Assembly: GCF_001729745.1 (NCBI RefSeq)
Contig: NZ_CP017186.1
Span: 3,162,001 to 3,226,000, forward strand
Direction of reading: 5' to 3'
Origin: Enterobacter hormaechei subsp. hoffmannii
Lineage (GTDB): Bacteria; Pseudomonadota; Gammaproteobacteria; Enterobacterales; Enterobacteriaceae
Length of the DNA: 64,000 bases
This document shows, piece by piece, positions 1-11,792 of the stretch (positions are counted from its first letter, which is position 1; every line of letters begins with the position of its first letter). Both the position numbers and the translations under genes were made by a program. Below the pieces are notes generated by a model. It was not told the DNA's origin and did no database searches. It saw only the letters and a program-made list of their open reading frames with translations.

Positions 1-132
1 CAGACTGACGTCGTGATTCACCTTCCGTTCGATGTCCATTTCCGGATCGTTCCACGGACGCAGCAGATCGCAGCGCTCCCAAAGGGTGATCACCTCTTCG
101 AAATCTTCCTGGCGAAAAACGCGTATCTCCAT
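1..132 (-). CDS. ypeA: YpeA, GNAT-family acetyltransferase (5' part only)
   Basis: The minus strand encodes the first 44 residues of a protein that runs off the left window edge. It starts [18 protein letters not shown] and continues through [19 protein letters not shown], matching the N-terminus of E. coli YpeA, a small GCN5-related N-acetyltransferase of unknown substrate. The ATG is at 132-130. It is divergent from amiA, as in E. coli, and the 212-bp gap between them must hold both promoters. The acetyl-CoA binding motif lies outside the window, so the family call rests on the N-terminal match alone. Confidence 0.85.
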
Positions 133-344
133 GGTATTAACCGCCTTTTCGGGTTTAAAAACAGTGATTATGGCGTGAACAGGGCGTTTAGCCAATAACC
201 GGGGAAAAACTCGCCAAAATTTGGCATAATGTCACTTTGTCACGTATTGAAATGAAAAGTAAAACAATTCTCAATAAGGACTGTCGTAACGGGAAACACG
301 ATACGATATAACACCAGGACCCCAATTTTTACAATTCAGGCCGC

Positions 345-2119
<1,775 letters not shown>

Positions 2120-2243
2120 CCCTTACCCCTCACCCCGGCCCTCTCCCCAAAGGGCGAGGGTGAAAAGACGGCTCAGAGCAGTCCCCTCTCCCCTATGGGG
2201 AGAGGGTTAGGGTGAGGGGCGAGGGGCGAGGGGCGAGGGCAAT
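2120..2243. repeat. GC-rich nested palindromic repeat with short tandem tail
   Basis: The gap between convergent hemF and maeB holds a nested inverted repeat. The outer arms are CCCCTCACCCC near 2127 and GGGTGAGGGG near 2210. The core is CCTCTCCCC-TAT-GGGGAGAGG around 2184-2204. A 7-base unit (GAGGGGC) is then repeated about four times up to 2239. The same vocabulary of CTCTCCCC / GGGGAGAGGGTTAGGGTGAGGGG recurs at 19022-19043 and 26735-27206, so it is a dispersed family. It probably also terminates both genes. It is distinct from the REP/BIME units elsewhere in the window. Confidence 0.75.
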
Positions 2244-2246
2244 AAA

Positions 2247-4526
2247 TTACAGCGGCTGCGTCTGCGCCTCAACCACCGCCAGCGCCACCATGTTGACGAT
2301 ACGACGCACGGAGGCAATCGGCGTTAACACATGCACCGGTTTTGACACCCCCATCAGCACTGGCCCTACGGTCACCCCTTCAGAACTCGACACGCGCAGC
2401 AGGTTATAGCTAATACGCGCCGCTTCCACGTTCGGCATAATCAGCACGTTCGCCGAGCCTTTCAGCGGACTGTCCGGCATACGTTCATTACGAATACTCT
2501 CCACCAGCGCGGCGTCGCCGTGCATCTCGCCGTCGATCATCAGCTCCGGCGCACGCTCGCGCACCAGGTCCAGCGTCTGGCGCATTTTGCACGCCGCCGC
2601 GGATTTGGATGACCCGAAGTTTGAGTGCGACAGCAGCGCCACTTTCGGCTCGATACCAAAGCGGCGCACGGTTTCCGCCGCCATCACGGTGATTTCCGCC
2701 AGTTCGTCCGGGGAGGGATCGTCGTTGACGTAGGTATCGGCGATAAAGGTGTTACCGCTTGGCAGCAGCAGCGCGTTCATTGCGCCGGCAGTATGGACGC
2801 CCTCGCGATAGCCGAAGATCTCCTGTACCACGCTGAAATGCTCATGGTACTCGCCGATGGTGCCGCAGATCAGCGCATCCGCCTCACCGCGATGAACCAT
2901 GATCGCGCCGATCACCGTGGTGTTGCTGATCACCGCCCGCTGCGCCTGCTCCTGGGTGATCCCGCGACGCTTCATGATCGAATAGTATTCGTTCCAGTAC
3001 TCTTTGAAGCGCGGATCGGATTCGTTGTTAACGATCTCAAAGTCCACGCCCGGCTTTATTTGTAGGCCGAGCTTCTGAATACGCATCTCGATCACGCTCG
3101 GACGACCAATCAGGATCGGTTTCGCCAGCCCTAAGGTGATCAGCTCCTGCGTGGCATGCAGCACGCGCGCCTCTTCCCCTTCCGCCAGCACCACGCGCTT
3201 CGCGTCGGCGCGCGCCTGGGAGAAGATCGGCTTCATAAACAGGTTGGTTTTGTAAACGAACTCGGTGAGTTTATCGACGTAGGCATCGAAATCTTCAATC
3301 GGCCGCGTCGCCACGCCGGAGTCCATCGCCGCTTTGGCCACCGCTGGCGCGATCTTCACGATCAGACGCGGGTCAAATGGTTTAGGGATGATGTAGTCGG
3401 GGCCGAAGCTCAGATCCTGATCGCCGTAGGCGGAGGCCACCACTTCGCTCTGCTCGGCGTGCGCCAGCTCTGCGATAGCATGAACGGCAGCCAGCTTCAT
3501 CTCTTCGTTGATCGCCGTGGCGCCGACGTCCAGCGCCCCGCGGAAGATGAACGGGAAGCAGAGCACGTTGTTCACCTGGTTCGGGTAGTCCGAACGTCCG
3601 GTGCAGATGATAGCGTCTTCACGCACCGCCTTCGCCAGCGGCGGCAGAATTTCCGGCTCCGGGTTCGCCAGGGCCAGGATCATTGGCGCGCGCGCCATCT
3701 TCTGCACCATCTCCTGGGTCAGCACTTTCGGGCCTGAACAGCCGAGGAAAATGTCAGCACCGTCAATCACGTCTTCAAGCGTGCGCTTGCCGTCGTCTTC
3801 CACCGCATAGGCCGCCTTGGTTTCCGCCATGTTTGGCTCGCGGTCTTTGTAGATCACGCCCTTGGAGTCGCAGACCACAATATTGTGCTTCTGCATGCCC
3901 AGCGCCACCAGCAGGTTCATACAGGCGATGGCCGCGGCGCCTGCGCCGGAGACCACCATGCGCACGTCGGAGAGATTTTTCTCTACCACGCGCAGGCCGT
4001 TCAGAATGGCGGCGGTACTGATAATCGCCGTGCCGTGCTGGTCGTCATGGAACACGGGAATGTTCATACGCTCGCGCAGCTTCTGCTCGATATAGAAACA
4101 TTCCGGCGCTTTGATGTCTTCCAGGTTGATGCCGCCGAAGGTCGGCTCCAGCGCCGCCACCACGTTGATGAATTTATCCGGATCCAGTTCGTCCACTTCG
4201 ATATCGAAGACGTCGATACCGGCAAATTTCTTAAACAGAACGCCCTTCCCTTCCATCACCGGCTTACCAGCCAGCGCACCGATGTTCCCTAACCCCAGCA
4301 CCGCCGTACCGTTAGAGATAACGGCCACCAGGTTACCGCGCGCGGTGTATTTGTACGCTGCCAGCGGATCTTTTTCGATTTCCAGGCACGGAGCAGCCAC
4401 GCCCGGCGAGTAGGCCAGCGCCAGATCGCGCTGGGTCGCCAGCGGTTTGGTCGGGGATACCTGGATTTTACCCGGAACAGGAAACTCGTGAAAATCGAGA
4501 GCGCTTTGTTTTAACTGATCATCCAT
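2247..4526 (-). CDS. maeB: NADP-dependent malic enzyme MaeB with phosphotransacetylase-like C-terminus
   Basis: Oxidatively decarboxylates malate to pyruvate and makes NADPH in the cytoplasm. The 759 residues equal the length of E. coli MaeB. The N-terminal malic enzyme part (about 1-427) contains [21 protein letters not shown] and [16 protein letters not shown], a Rossmann motif. The C-terminal part (about 430-759) resembles phosphate acetyltransferase but in this family is regarded as regulatory, sensing acetyl-CoA. The gene is monocistronic, convergent with hemF and divergent from talA, with 286 bp of AT-rich promoter DNA between maeB and talA. Confidence 0.98.
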   Translation of the reverse strand: MDDQLKQSALDFHEFPVPGKIQVSPTKPLATQRDLALAYSPGVAAPCLEIEKDPLAAYKYTARGNLVAVISNGTAVLGLGNIGALAGKPVMEGKGVLFKKFAGIDVFDIEVDELDPDKFINVVAALEPTFGGINLEDIKAPECFYIEQKLRERMNIPVFHDDQHGTAIISTAAILNGLRVVEKNLSDVRMVVSGAGAAAIACMNLLVALGMQKHNIVVCDSKGVIYKDREPNMAETKAAYAVEDDGKRTLEDVIDGADIFLGCSGPKVLTQEMVQKMARAPMILALANPEPEILPPLAKAVREDAIICTGRSDYPNQVNNVLCFPFIFRGALDVGATAINEEMKLAAVHAIAELAHAEQSEVVASAYGDQDLSFGPDYIIPKPFDPRLIVKIAPAVAKAAMDSGVATRPIEDFDAYVDKLTEFVYKTNLFMKPIFSQARADAKRVVLAEGEEARVLHATQELITLGLAKPILIGRPSVIEMRIQKLGLQIKPGVDFEIVNNESDPRFKEYWNEYYSIMKRRGITQEQAQRAVISNTTVIGAIMVHRGEADALICGTIGEYHEHFSVVQEIFGYREGVHTAGAMNALLLPSGNTFIADTYVNDDPSPDELAEITVMAAETVRRFGIEPKVALLSHSNFGSSKSAAACKMRQTLDLVRERAPELMIDGEMHGDAALVESIRNERMPDSPLKGSANVLIMPNVEAARISYNLLRVSSSEGVTVGPVLMGVSKPVHVLTPIASVRRIVNMVALAVVEAQTQPL

Positions 4527-4812
4527 CTTGTTATTCCTTTCACGTTTCGGTCAAAAAGGGTGATGTCGACGTTCCTATGCACACCCTGGTGTGCCGCATA
4601 GTATCGCCGCAGGCAGGCTCCTAAACTTTGAAGGCTGCCAAACTCTCACCATTGCAGAATAAAAATTGTTATCAATTTATAACAGCCATGTTACCCGTCT
4701 CAGAAAGCAATGCCTCCCCCGTCTGCTATGCTTTTTTGTTAAGTCCATCATGATTTTCTCAGAAGTGTGAACTAACGCACTCGACTAACTCTTTTATTTC
4801 CAAGGAGTAATT

Positions 4813-5763
4813 ATGAACCAGCTAGACGGCATCAAACAATTTACCACCGTGGTTGCAGACAGCGGCGACATCGAGTCGATTCGTCACTACCAGCCGGAAG
4901 ACGCGACCACCAATCCCTCTCTGCTACTCAAGGCGGCCGGTCTTGCGCACTTTAGTCATCTGATTGATGACGCCCTTGCCTACGGCAAACAGCGCGGGAA
5001 AACGCAGGAGCAGCAGGTCGCCGAGGCCAGTGACAAACTGGCGGTCAATATCGGTGCGGAAATTCTTAAAAGCATACCGGGACGCGTCTCCACCGAAGTG
5101 GATGCCCGCCTCTCATTCGACCAGGAAAAGAGCATTAACAAGGCCCGCCGCATAGTGGAACTCTACCAGGAGCAGGGGATCGATAAATCACGCATCCTGA
5201 TCAAGCTTGCCTCCACCTGGGAAGGCATCCGCGCGGCGGAAGTGCTGGAGAAAGAGGGGATCAACTGTAACCTGACGCTGCTGTTCTCCTTCGCCCAGGC
5301 GCGTGCCTGCGCCGAAGCGGGCGTGTTCCTGATTTCACCGTTTGTCGGACGTATCTACGACTGGTATCAGGCGAAACAGCCGATGGATCCGTATGTGGTG
5401 GACGAAGATCCCGGCGTGAAATCGGTGCGTAATATCTACGATTATTACAAGCAGCACCGCTACGAGACCATCGTGATGGGGGCCAGCTTCCGCCGCACCG
5501 AGCAGATCCTCGCGCTCGCGGGCTGCGACCGGCTGACCATCTCCCCAGACCTGCTGAAGAAGCTTCAGGAGAGTGAAGAGACGGTGATCCGCAAGCTGGT
5601 ACCGACCTCTACCGTTCTGCCAAAACCGAAACCCATGACCGAAGCGGAATTCCGCTGGGAGCACAATCAGGATCCAATGGCCGTGGAAAAACTGGCAGAT
5701 GGCATCCGCCAGTTCGCCGTCGACCAGCGCAAACTCGAAGATCTTCTCGCCGCCAAACTTTAA
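4813..5763 (+). CDS. talA: Transaldolase A
   Basis: Non-oxidative pentose phosphate enzyme that transfers a dihydroxyacetone unit from sedoheptulose-7-phosphate to glyceraldehyde-3-phosphate. The 316 residues match E. coli TalA. The Schiff-base lysine lies in [11 protein letters not shown] (Lys131), and [12 protein letters not shown] and [11 protein letters not shown] are the class I transaldolase signatures. The ribosome site AAGGAG sits 7 bases before the ATG. It is followed after 19 bp by tktB, the same pair as in E. coli, where talA-tktB is the RpoS-controlled, stationary-phase set. The second set (talB, tktA) would be elsewhere. Confidence 0.97.
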   Translation: MNQLDGIKQFTTVVADSGDIESIRHYQPEDATTNPSLLLKAAGLAHFSHLIDDALAYGKQRGKTQEQQVAEASDKLAVNIGAEILKSIPGRVSTEVDARLSFDQEKSINKARRIVELYQEQGIDKSRILIKLASTWEGIRAAEVLEKEGINCNLTLLFSFAQARACAEAGVFLISPFVGRIYDWYQAKQPMDPYVVDEDPGVKSVRNIYDYYKQHRYETIVMGASFRRTEQILALAGCDRLTISPDLLKKLQESEETVIRKLVPTSTVLPKPKPMTEAEFRWEHNQDPMAVEKLADGIRQFAVDQRKLEDLLAAKL

Positions 5764-5782
5764 CCTTGCCACGGAGTGAACT

Positions 5783-7771
5783 ATGTCCCGTAAAGAGCTC
5801 GCCAACGCCATTCGCGCCCTCAGCATGGATGCCGTACAAAAAGCCAATTCCGGCCACCCTGGCGCCCCCATGGGTATGGCTGATATTGCCGAAGTGCTGT
5901 GGAACGACTTCCTGAAGCACAACCCGACCGATCCGACCTGGTACGATCGCGACCGTTTTATTCTCTCCAACGGTCACGCCTCGATGCTGCTCTACAGCCT
6001 GCTGCACCTCTCCGGCTACGACCTGCCGCTTGAGGAGTTAAAAAACTTCCGCCAGCTGCACTCCAAAACGCCGGGCCACCCGGAGATCGGCTATACGCCG
6101 GGTGTTGAAACTACTACCGGCCCGCTGGGCCAGGGGCTGGCGAATGCCGTCGGCCTGGCGATTGCAGAGCGTACGCTGGCCGCGCAGTTCAACCAGCCCG
6201 ACCACGAGATTGTCGATCACTACACCTATGTCTTTATGGGTGATGGCTGCCTGATGGAGGGGATCTCCCACGAGGTCTGCTCGCTGGCGGGCACCCTGGG
6301 GCTGGGCAAGCTGATTGGCTTCTACGATCACAACGGTATCTCCATTGACGGGGAAACCGAGGGCTGGTTTACCGACGACACGGCAAAACGCTTTGAAGCC
6401 TATCACTGGCACGTGGTTCACGAGATCGACGGTCACGATCCTGAGGCGGTGAAAAAAGCGATTCAGGAAGCGCAGAGCGTAAAGGACAAACCGTCCCTGA
6501 TCGTCTGCCGCACCACCATCGGCTTCGGCTCGCCGAACAAAGCGGGTAAAGAAGAGGCGCACGGCGCGGCGCTGGGTGAAGAGGAAGTGGCGCTGACCCG
6601 CCAGAAACTGGGCTGGAAACACCCGGCCTTTGAGATCCCAAAAGAGATCTACAGGGCCTGGGATGCTCGCGAAACAGGTGAAAAAGCGCAGCAGGCCTGG
6701 AACGAGAAGTTTGCTGCCTACAAAAAAGCGTATCCAGAGCTGGCGGCCGAATTTAACCGCCGCATGAGCGGTGGCCTGCCGGAAGACTGGGAAGAGAAAA
6801 CTCAGGCGCTGATTGAAAACCTGCAATCTAACCCGGCGAAAATTGCCACCCGTAAGGCGTCACAAAACACCCTGAACGCGATTGGCCCTGTCCTGCCCGA
6901 ACTGCTGGGCGGCTCGGCGGATCTGGCGCCAAGTAACCTCACCATCTGGTCTGGCTCTAAATCCCTGAAGGAAGACATTGCCGGAAACTATATCCACTAC
7001 GGCGTGCGCGAGTTCGGGATGACCGCCATTGCCAACGGTATCGCCCACCATGGCGGCTTCGTGCCGTACACCGCCACCTTCCTGATGTTTGTCGAATATG
7101 CCCGTAACGCGGCGCGTATGGCGGCCCTGATGAAGGCGCGGCAAATCATGGTGTATACCCACGACTCCATCGGACTGGGTGAAGATGGGCCGACGCACCA
7201 GGCGGTAGAGCAGCTGGCGAGCCTGCGCCTGACGCCAAACTTCAGTACCTGGCGTCCGTGCGATCAGGTTGAAGCGGCTGTGGGCTGGAAGCTGGCCGTA
7301 GAGCGCCATAACGGACCCACAGCGCTGATCCTGTCGCGCCAGAACCTGGCGCAGATTGAGCGCACGCCGGAGCAGGTGAAAAATATCGCCCGCGGCGGGT
7401 ACATCCTGAAAGACAGCGGCGGTAAACCGGACGTGATCCTGATTGCCACCGGTTCAGAGGTGGAAATCACGGTAAAAGCGGCCGAGAAACTGACCGCCGA
7501 GGGTCACGCGGTGCGCGTGGTTTCCCTGCCTTCAACGGATATCTTTGATGCCCAGGATGAGGCGTACCGCGAATCGGTGCTGCCTTCAAACGTCGCGGCG
7601 CGCGTGGCGGTTGAAGCTGGCATTGCCGACTACTGGTACAAATATGTGGGTCTGAAAGGGGCGATTGTCGGCATGAAGGGTTACGGTGAATCCGCCCCGG
7701 CCGATAAGCTGTTCCCGTACTTCGGCTTTACCGTTGAGAACGTGGTGGAGAAGGCGCTGAGCGTGCTGTAG
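5783..7771 (+). CDS. tktB: Transketolase B
   Basis: Thiamine-diphosphate enzyme that moves two-carbon ketol units in the pentose phosphate pathway. The product has 662 residues, about five fewer than the 667 of E. coli TktB, because the C-terminus stops at [11 protein letters not shown] without the usual short tail. Signatures include SGHPGAPMG, the TPP motif starting MGDGCLMEG (with ..GFYDHN), the substrate-loop [14 protein letters not shown] and VREFGMTAI with the catalytic glutamate. It lies directly downstream of talA with a GGAG ribosome site, forming a two-gene operon, and is followed by a REP-type repeat. Confidence 0.97.
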   Translation: MSRKELANAIRALSMDAVQKANSGHPGAPMGMADIAEVLWNDFLKHNPTDPTWYDRDRFILSNGHASMLLYSLLHLSGYDLPLEELKNFRQLHSKTPGHPEIGYTPGVETTTGPLGQGLANAVGLAIAERTLAAQFNQPDHEIVDHYTYVFMGDGCLMEGISHEVCSLAGTLGLGKLIGFYDHNGISIDGETEGWFTDDTAKRFEAYHWHVVHEIDGHDPEAVKKAIQEAQSVKDKPSLIVCRTTIGFGSPNKAGKEEAHGAALGEEEVALTRQKLGWKHPAFEIPKEIYRAWDARETGEKAQQAWNEKFAAYKKAYPELAAEFNRRMSGGLPEDWEEKTQALIENLQSNPAKIATRKASQNTLNAIGPVLPELLGGSADLAPSNLTIWSGSKSLKEDIAGNYIHYGVREFGMTAIANGIAHHGGFVPYTATFLMFVEYARNAARMAALMKARQIMVYTHDSIGLGEDGPTHQAVEQLASLRLTPNFSTWRPCDQVEAAVGWKLAVERHNGPTALILSRQNLAQIERTPEQVKNIARGGYILKDSGGKPDVILIATGSEVEITVKAAEKLTAEGHAVRVVSLPSTDIFDAQDEAYRESVLPSNVAARVAVEAGIADYWYKYVGLKGAIVGMKGYGESAPADKLFPYFGFTVENVVEKALSVL

Positions 7772-7782
7772 TGCAGTCTTCG

Positions 7783-7851
7783 TGCCCGGTGGCGGCTACG
7801 CCTTACCGGGCCTACAAATCGCTAAAACGTTGGCCGGGTAAGCGACAGCGC
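7783..7851. repeat. REP/BIME-type palindromic pair
   Basis: Just after tktB, CCCGGTGGCGGCTACGCCTTACCGGG is an imperfect REP hairpin. It is followed by GGCCTACAAATC and an inverted partner, TGGCCGGGTAAGCG. This is the usual layout of enterobacterial bacterial interspersed mosaic elements between convergent genes (tktB and ypfG). Related units occur at 35008, 38028 and 41479 in this window. Confidence 0.8.
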
Positions 7852-7852
7852 C

Positions 7853-8896
7853 CTACCTTGTGATCCACAGCGTGGGCCAGGCATCTGGCCCATTCCAGTT
7901 ATCGCAGCTTGGCTCTTCCGCGTAGCGCACCAGGCGGAAGCGCTGGCCGTTAAAACGCCAGCGGGTCTGGATCCCACAGTCGCCAATCCCGCGTCCCAGT
8001 GCCAGCGTGGTCAGCTCGCGCGTTTTTTCATCGAAGCTGGCATTCATCAGCTCCATGTCGCTACTCTGGCTGGAAGGGGTAAACGGCAGGCGCAATCTCA
8101 CGCTTCTGGCAGCAAACGGTTTTTTACGCGACACTAGCCATGCCAGATCGACGGTGTTGTACGCCCCCGCCTCACAGCTGATGATCATCAGCGCTTTGTC
8201 ATCGGTCAACGCGGTCACGCGCACTTCACGCCGGTTCGGATCGAGGGAGCACTGGCTGTGGTTCATGCGCCAGGTACCGTAATCCAGCAGATCGTTAAGT
8301 TCGTTATGCGTCAGCGGCGTTGGCGTGGGGTTCACCACTGCCACCTTTTTTAATGCCGGCGCAGGCGGCACGCTCAGCGGTGGACTATCCCCTTTTTTAA
8401 TCCATGCCGTTTCACTTCCGACGCGTTTTTGCTGGGCATCAATAAACAGCAGCGCCGCTTTCAGACCGGCCAGAGAGATCGTCTGCTTCCCCTCGCGCAG
8501 GGTCAGCGCCTGCCCTTCCTGAATGGTTTTCAGAAACGTGGTGATAGTGCCCGTATCGTCTGTTTTAAGATGCCAGGGGGTTAACTGCCAGTGTTGCGAC
8601 GTGAGCTGAAGCGGCACATTGTCGAGCAGCAGGCGCGGGGCAATGTCAGGCTCTTTCACCGGAGGCGTCGAAAGACCGCCGAGATCGATGCGCAGGCTGG
8701 CGTCCGTTTTTGCCCCCGCACTGCGGCTCAGCGTCATGACCAGACCGCGATGCTCGCCGGTGTTGCGCGCTACGCAGAAATTCTGGTTATTGCAGGTCAC
8801 CTGCCAGTCTGAAAAAGACTGCTGCGCAGGCGCAGCCCACACCAAAGGCGCGGGAAGCACGCAAATGAAGAAGAGAAGAAAAACGCAGTAGCGCAT
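7853..8896 (-). CDS. ypfG: YpfG, secreted DUF1176 protein of unknown function
   Basis: A 347-residue exported protein from the ATG at 8896. A GTG at 8905 would add three residues. The N-terminus MRYCVFLLFFICVLPAPLVWA is a Sec signal peptide, so the mature protein is periplasmic or outer-membrane associated. The sequence SFSDWQVTCNNQNFCVARN near the mature N-terminus is characteristic of the DUF1176 (YpfG) family, and cysteines are spread as if for disulfides. The position between tktB and nudK is as in E. coli. No biochemical function is known to me. Confidence 0.85.
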   Translation of the reverse strand: MRYCVFLLFFICVLPAPLVWAAPAQQSFSDWQVTCNNQNFCVARNTGEHRGLVMTLSRSAGAKTDASLRIDLGGLSTPPVKEPDIAPRLLLDNVPLQLTSQHWQLTPWHLKTDDTGTITTFLKTIQEGQALTLREGKQTISLAGLKAALLFIDAQQKRVGSETAWIKKGDSPPLSVPPAPALKKVAVVNPTPTPLTHNELNDLLDYGTWRMNHSQCSLDPNRREVRVTALTDDKALMIISCEAGAYNTVDLAWLVSRKKPFAARSVRLRLPFTPSSQSSDMELMNASFDEKTRELTTLALGRGIGDCGIQTRWRFNGQRFRLVRYAEEPSCDNWNGPDAWPTLWITR

Positions 8897-9005
8897 GAAC
8901 GGCACAGCCCCGGAAACGAATAGGTCAATCTGGGGCGTATCTTCGTGCCCTGGGCGGGCTGGCTCAATCGGATTTATCGGATAGATTTATCTGAAATACA
9001 ACTTA

Positions 9006-9596
9006 TCACGCTACCGCCGCAGCATTCATCAAACCGCTGGTTTGCAGATACTGCAACAGGATCACCGCTTTACCGTCGCGGATCTCGCCGCTTTTCACCA
9101 TGTCGACAGCCTGAGCGAAAGGCATTTCCAGCACTTCAATGTCTTCATCGTCCACGCCACCGCCCCGGTGCGTGCGCTGGGCATCGGTGTACTCCGCAAT
9201 GAAGAAGTGAACCAGCTCGGTAACCCCGCCAGGGGACATAAACAGCTCAAAGACTTTCTGCACCGCCCCCACCTCAAAACCCGTCTCTTCAATGGCTTCT
9301 TTGCGGATACACACTTCCGGCTCATCGTCGTCCAGCAGACCTGCACAGGTTTCAATCAGACGTCCGTCCGCGTTGCCATTGACCCATGTCGCGATGCGAA
9401 ACTGGCGGATCAGCACCACGCTTTGCTTTTCACGGTTATACAGCAGAATGGTTGCACCATTGCCCCGGTCGTAGACTTCGCGTTTATGGCGAATGACGTC
9501 CCCGCTCTTACGGGTGAGATCGTAAGTGATGTTACGCAGGACAAAGTAATTTTCAGAAAGGATTTTGTCTTTAATAACGGTAATGTTCAGGGACAT
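9006..9596 (-). CDS. nudK: GDP-mannose pyrophosphatase NudK (Nudix hydrolase)
   Basis: Cytoplasmic Nudix hydrolase that splits GDP-mannose into GMP and mannose-1-phosphate. The 196-residue product is about five residues longer than E. coli NudK. The Nudix box is visible as [20 protein letters not shown] followed by GF, with the REAxEExG core intact as [22 protein letters not shown] and [17 protein letters not shown] are family signatures. It is monocistronic, transcribed away from aegA and towards ypfG. Confidence 0.93.
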   Translation of the reverse strand: MSLNITVIKDKILSENYFVLRNITYDLTRKSGDVIRHKREVYDRGNGATILLYNREKQSVVLIRQFRIATWVNGNADGRLIETCAGLLDDDEPEVCIRKEAIEETGFEVGAVQKVFELFMSPGGVTELVHFFIAEYTDAQRTHRGGGVDDEDIEVLEMPFAQAVDMVKSGEIRDGKAVILLQYLQTSGLMNAAAVA

Positions 9597-9663
9597 ACGG
9601 GCTCCACGGCAAAATGAGTCTGTTTATACTACGCCGTGATGCCCGCTTTGTCGCCCGTCTGCG

Positions 9664-11640
9664 TTAATGCATGTTGCGCGGCGGCACGCCAAGCCAGTCC
9701 ATGATCCCCTGCGCGGCATGGCGCCCTTCCGCCATCGCGGTGACCACCAGATCCGCACCACGTACCGCATCACCGCCAGCAAAAATCTGCGGATTCGAGG
9801 TCTGGTAGCGGTAACGGCTCTCCACGGAGGCCCTGATGCGCCCCCAGTCGTCGGTTTCAACGCCCTGCGCCTGAAGCCACGGCATGGCGTGCGGATTAAA
9901 CCCAAACGCCATGATCACCACATCCGTTGGCATGACAAACTCACTGCCCGCCACCGGGACAGGACGACGCCGCCCCTGCGCATCCGGCTCGCCCAGACGG
10001 GTGCGCAGCATCCGGATACCCTTGACCTTCCCGTCGGTATCCAGCGTGAGCTCAACCGGCTGGACATTAAATTCAAACGCCGCGCCCTCTTCTTTCGCGT
10101 TTTTAACCTCTTTCTTTGAGCCCGGCATGTTGGCCTCGTCCCGCCGATAGGCGCAGGTTACTTTCGCCGCGCCATGTCGCAGCGCGGTGCGCACGCAGTC
10201 CATCGCCGTATCGCCCCCGCCCAGCACCACCACGTTTAACCCCTGCGTGTCGATAAACGGCTCGTCTGCGGCAGGGTCAATGCCCATCACGTTCCGCGTG
10301 TTCGCCACTAAAAACGGCAGCGCGTCGTACACGCCCGGCGCGTCTTCATGAGGGATACCTGCTTTCATGGAACGATAGGTCCCTACGCCGATGAACAGGG
10401 CATCGTAGTCGTTTTGCAGTTGGGCCATCGACACGTCTTTTCCCACCTCGCAGTTCAGCTCGAAGCGGATGCCCATCGCACTGAATATCTCTCTGCGCCG
10501 CGCTAACAGGGATTTATCCAGCTTGAAGGCCGGAATACCAAAGGTCAGCAATCCGCCGATTTCTGGATAGCGATCGTAGACCGTCACACCGATGCCGCTG
10601 CGCACCAGTACGTCGGCACAGGCCAGCCCTGCCGGACCGGCACCAATGATGGCGACGCGCTTACCGACCGGTGTAACGTGGCTGACGTCCGGCGTCCAGC
10701 CCATCGCCAGCGCCCGATCCGAGATATATCGTTCGATATTACCGATGGTTACCGCCCCTGACGCATCCCGCAGGGTGCAGGCGCCTTCACATAATCGATC
10801 CTGTGGACAGACGCGGCCGGTAATTTCCGGTAAACAGTTAGTCTGGTGAGAAAGCTCAGCCGCACCGATGATATCCCCCGCCCTGATCCGCTCAATCCAC
10901 TGCGGAATATGGTTATGCAGCGGGCAGGTCCACTCGCAAATGCTGTGGTCGCCACATTTCAGGCACCGGGATGCTTCGCGCTGCGCCTGTTCCGGGCGAA
11001 ACGGCAAGTAGATCTCGTTAAAATGGCCGGCGCGCGCGTCGGGGCTGAGCTTATCCGGCTCACCGCGCGCCGGGGTGTTTTGCATCTGTTGCCGTTTGGT
11101 TTGAGGAGGGGCTGATTGAACCGCCTCGCTGTGCCACGGCAGCGCGTCCAGCCTTGCGCTGCGCTGTCGGCGCTGTTTAACCAGCTTATCCAGCACGGCT
11201 GGGGTGGCGAGCGTAAGCACCTCCGCCGGGCAGTTTTCAACGCAGGCCGGGCCTTGCGGCCTTTCCAGGCAGAGGTCGCATTTGTGCGCCGAGGCCTTTA
11301 CGCTGTCGTTTTCAAGCGGGGTGATCAGCATGTCCATCGTGCCAAACGGGCAGGCCACCACGCAGGCTTTACAGCCAATGCATTTTTGTTGATTGACCTG
11401 TACGCTGTCGCTGTGTTGCGTGATGGCTCCGTTCGGGCAGCTTTGCGCGCAGGGCGCATTTTCACAGTGGTGGCAGGTCACTGGGCTTTTTCGCAAGCCA
11501 GAGGTAAGGACCGTAATGCGGGGATGAAAATGGCGCTCGCTCAGCGCGTGCTGCTCCCCGTTGTGCGCCATCACACAGGCAACTTCGCAGGCGCGACAAC
11601 CGATACACTGTTGAGCGTTGGCCATAATAAAACGATTCAT
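9664..11640 (-). CDS. aegA: AegA, ferredoxin-domain / glutamate synthase small-subunit-like oxidoreductase
   Basis: A 658-residue iron-sulfur flavoprotein. The N-terminal part has 4Fe-4S ferredoxin motifs (CIGCRACEVAC, CENAPCAQSCP, CIGCKACVVACPFG). The C-terminal part resembles the GltD subunit: CLKCGDHSICEWTCP, the FAD motif IIGAGPAGLACADVL and the NADPH motif VVLGGGDTAMDC. E. coli AegA is known as an anaerobically expressed gene and is linked to anaerobic urate use. I chose the ATG at 11640 (MNRFIMANAQQC) because it matches E. coli; the frame extends 26 codons upstream without family support. The gene is divergent from narQ. Confidence 0.95.
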   Translation of the reverse strand: MNRFIMANAQQCIGCRACEVACVMAHNGEQHALSERHFHPRITVLTSGLRKSPVTCHHCENAPCAQSCPNGAITQHSDSVQVNQQKCIGCKACVVACPFGTMDMLITPLENDSVKASAHKCDLCLERPQGPACVENCPAEVLTLATPAVLDKLVKQRRQRSARLDALPWHSEAVQSAPPQTKRQQMQNTPARGEPDKLSPDARAGHFNEIYLPFRPEQAQREASRCLKCGDHSICEWTCPLHNHIPQWIERIRAGDIIGAAELSHQTNCLPEITGRVCPQDRLCEGACTLRDASGAVTIGNIERYISDRALAMGWTPDVSHVTPVGKRVAIIGAGPAGLACADVLVRSGIGVTVYDRYPEIGGLLTFGIPAFKLDKSLLARRREIFSAMGIRFELNCEVGKDVSMAQLQNDYDALFIGVGTYRSMKAGIPHEDAPGVYDALPFLVANTRNVMGIDPAADEPFIDTQGLNVVVLGGGDTAMDCVRTALRHGAAKVTCAYRRDEANMPGSKKEVKNAKEEGAAFEFNVQPVELTLDTDGKVKGIRMLRTRLGEPDAQGRRRPVPVAGSEFVMPTDVVIMAFGFNPHAMPWLQAQGVETDDWGRIRASVESRYRYQTSNPQIFAGGDAVRGADLVVTAMAEGRHAAQGIMDWLGVPPRNMH

Positions 11641-11792
11641 AACAACACCTGTTTTTGGTTCAATAACCTTATTCTTTATATTGTTATCGTATTTACCCAC
11701 AGTGGCATGGCGACGCAATGTTCAAATGCCCAGGAAGGCGAACTATTTCCAGTGAACCTGTGGCAGATCAATTTAATTCAGGAAGCTGATGA

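Noticed and set aside
249..263. CpxR site before amiA
   Set aside because: Only one GTAAA half is clear. The partner half is degenerate, so I do not call it.
11641..11718. 26-codon N-terminal extension of AegA
   Set aside because: The extension is not part of the family, and the ATG at 11640 matches the known start.
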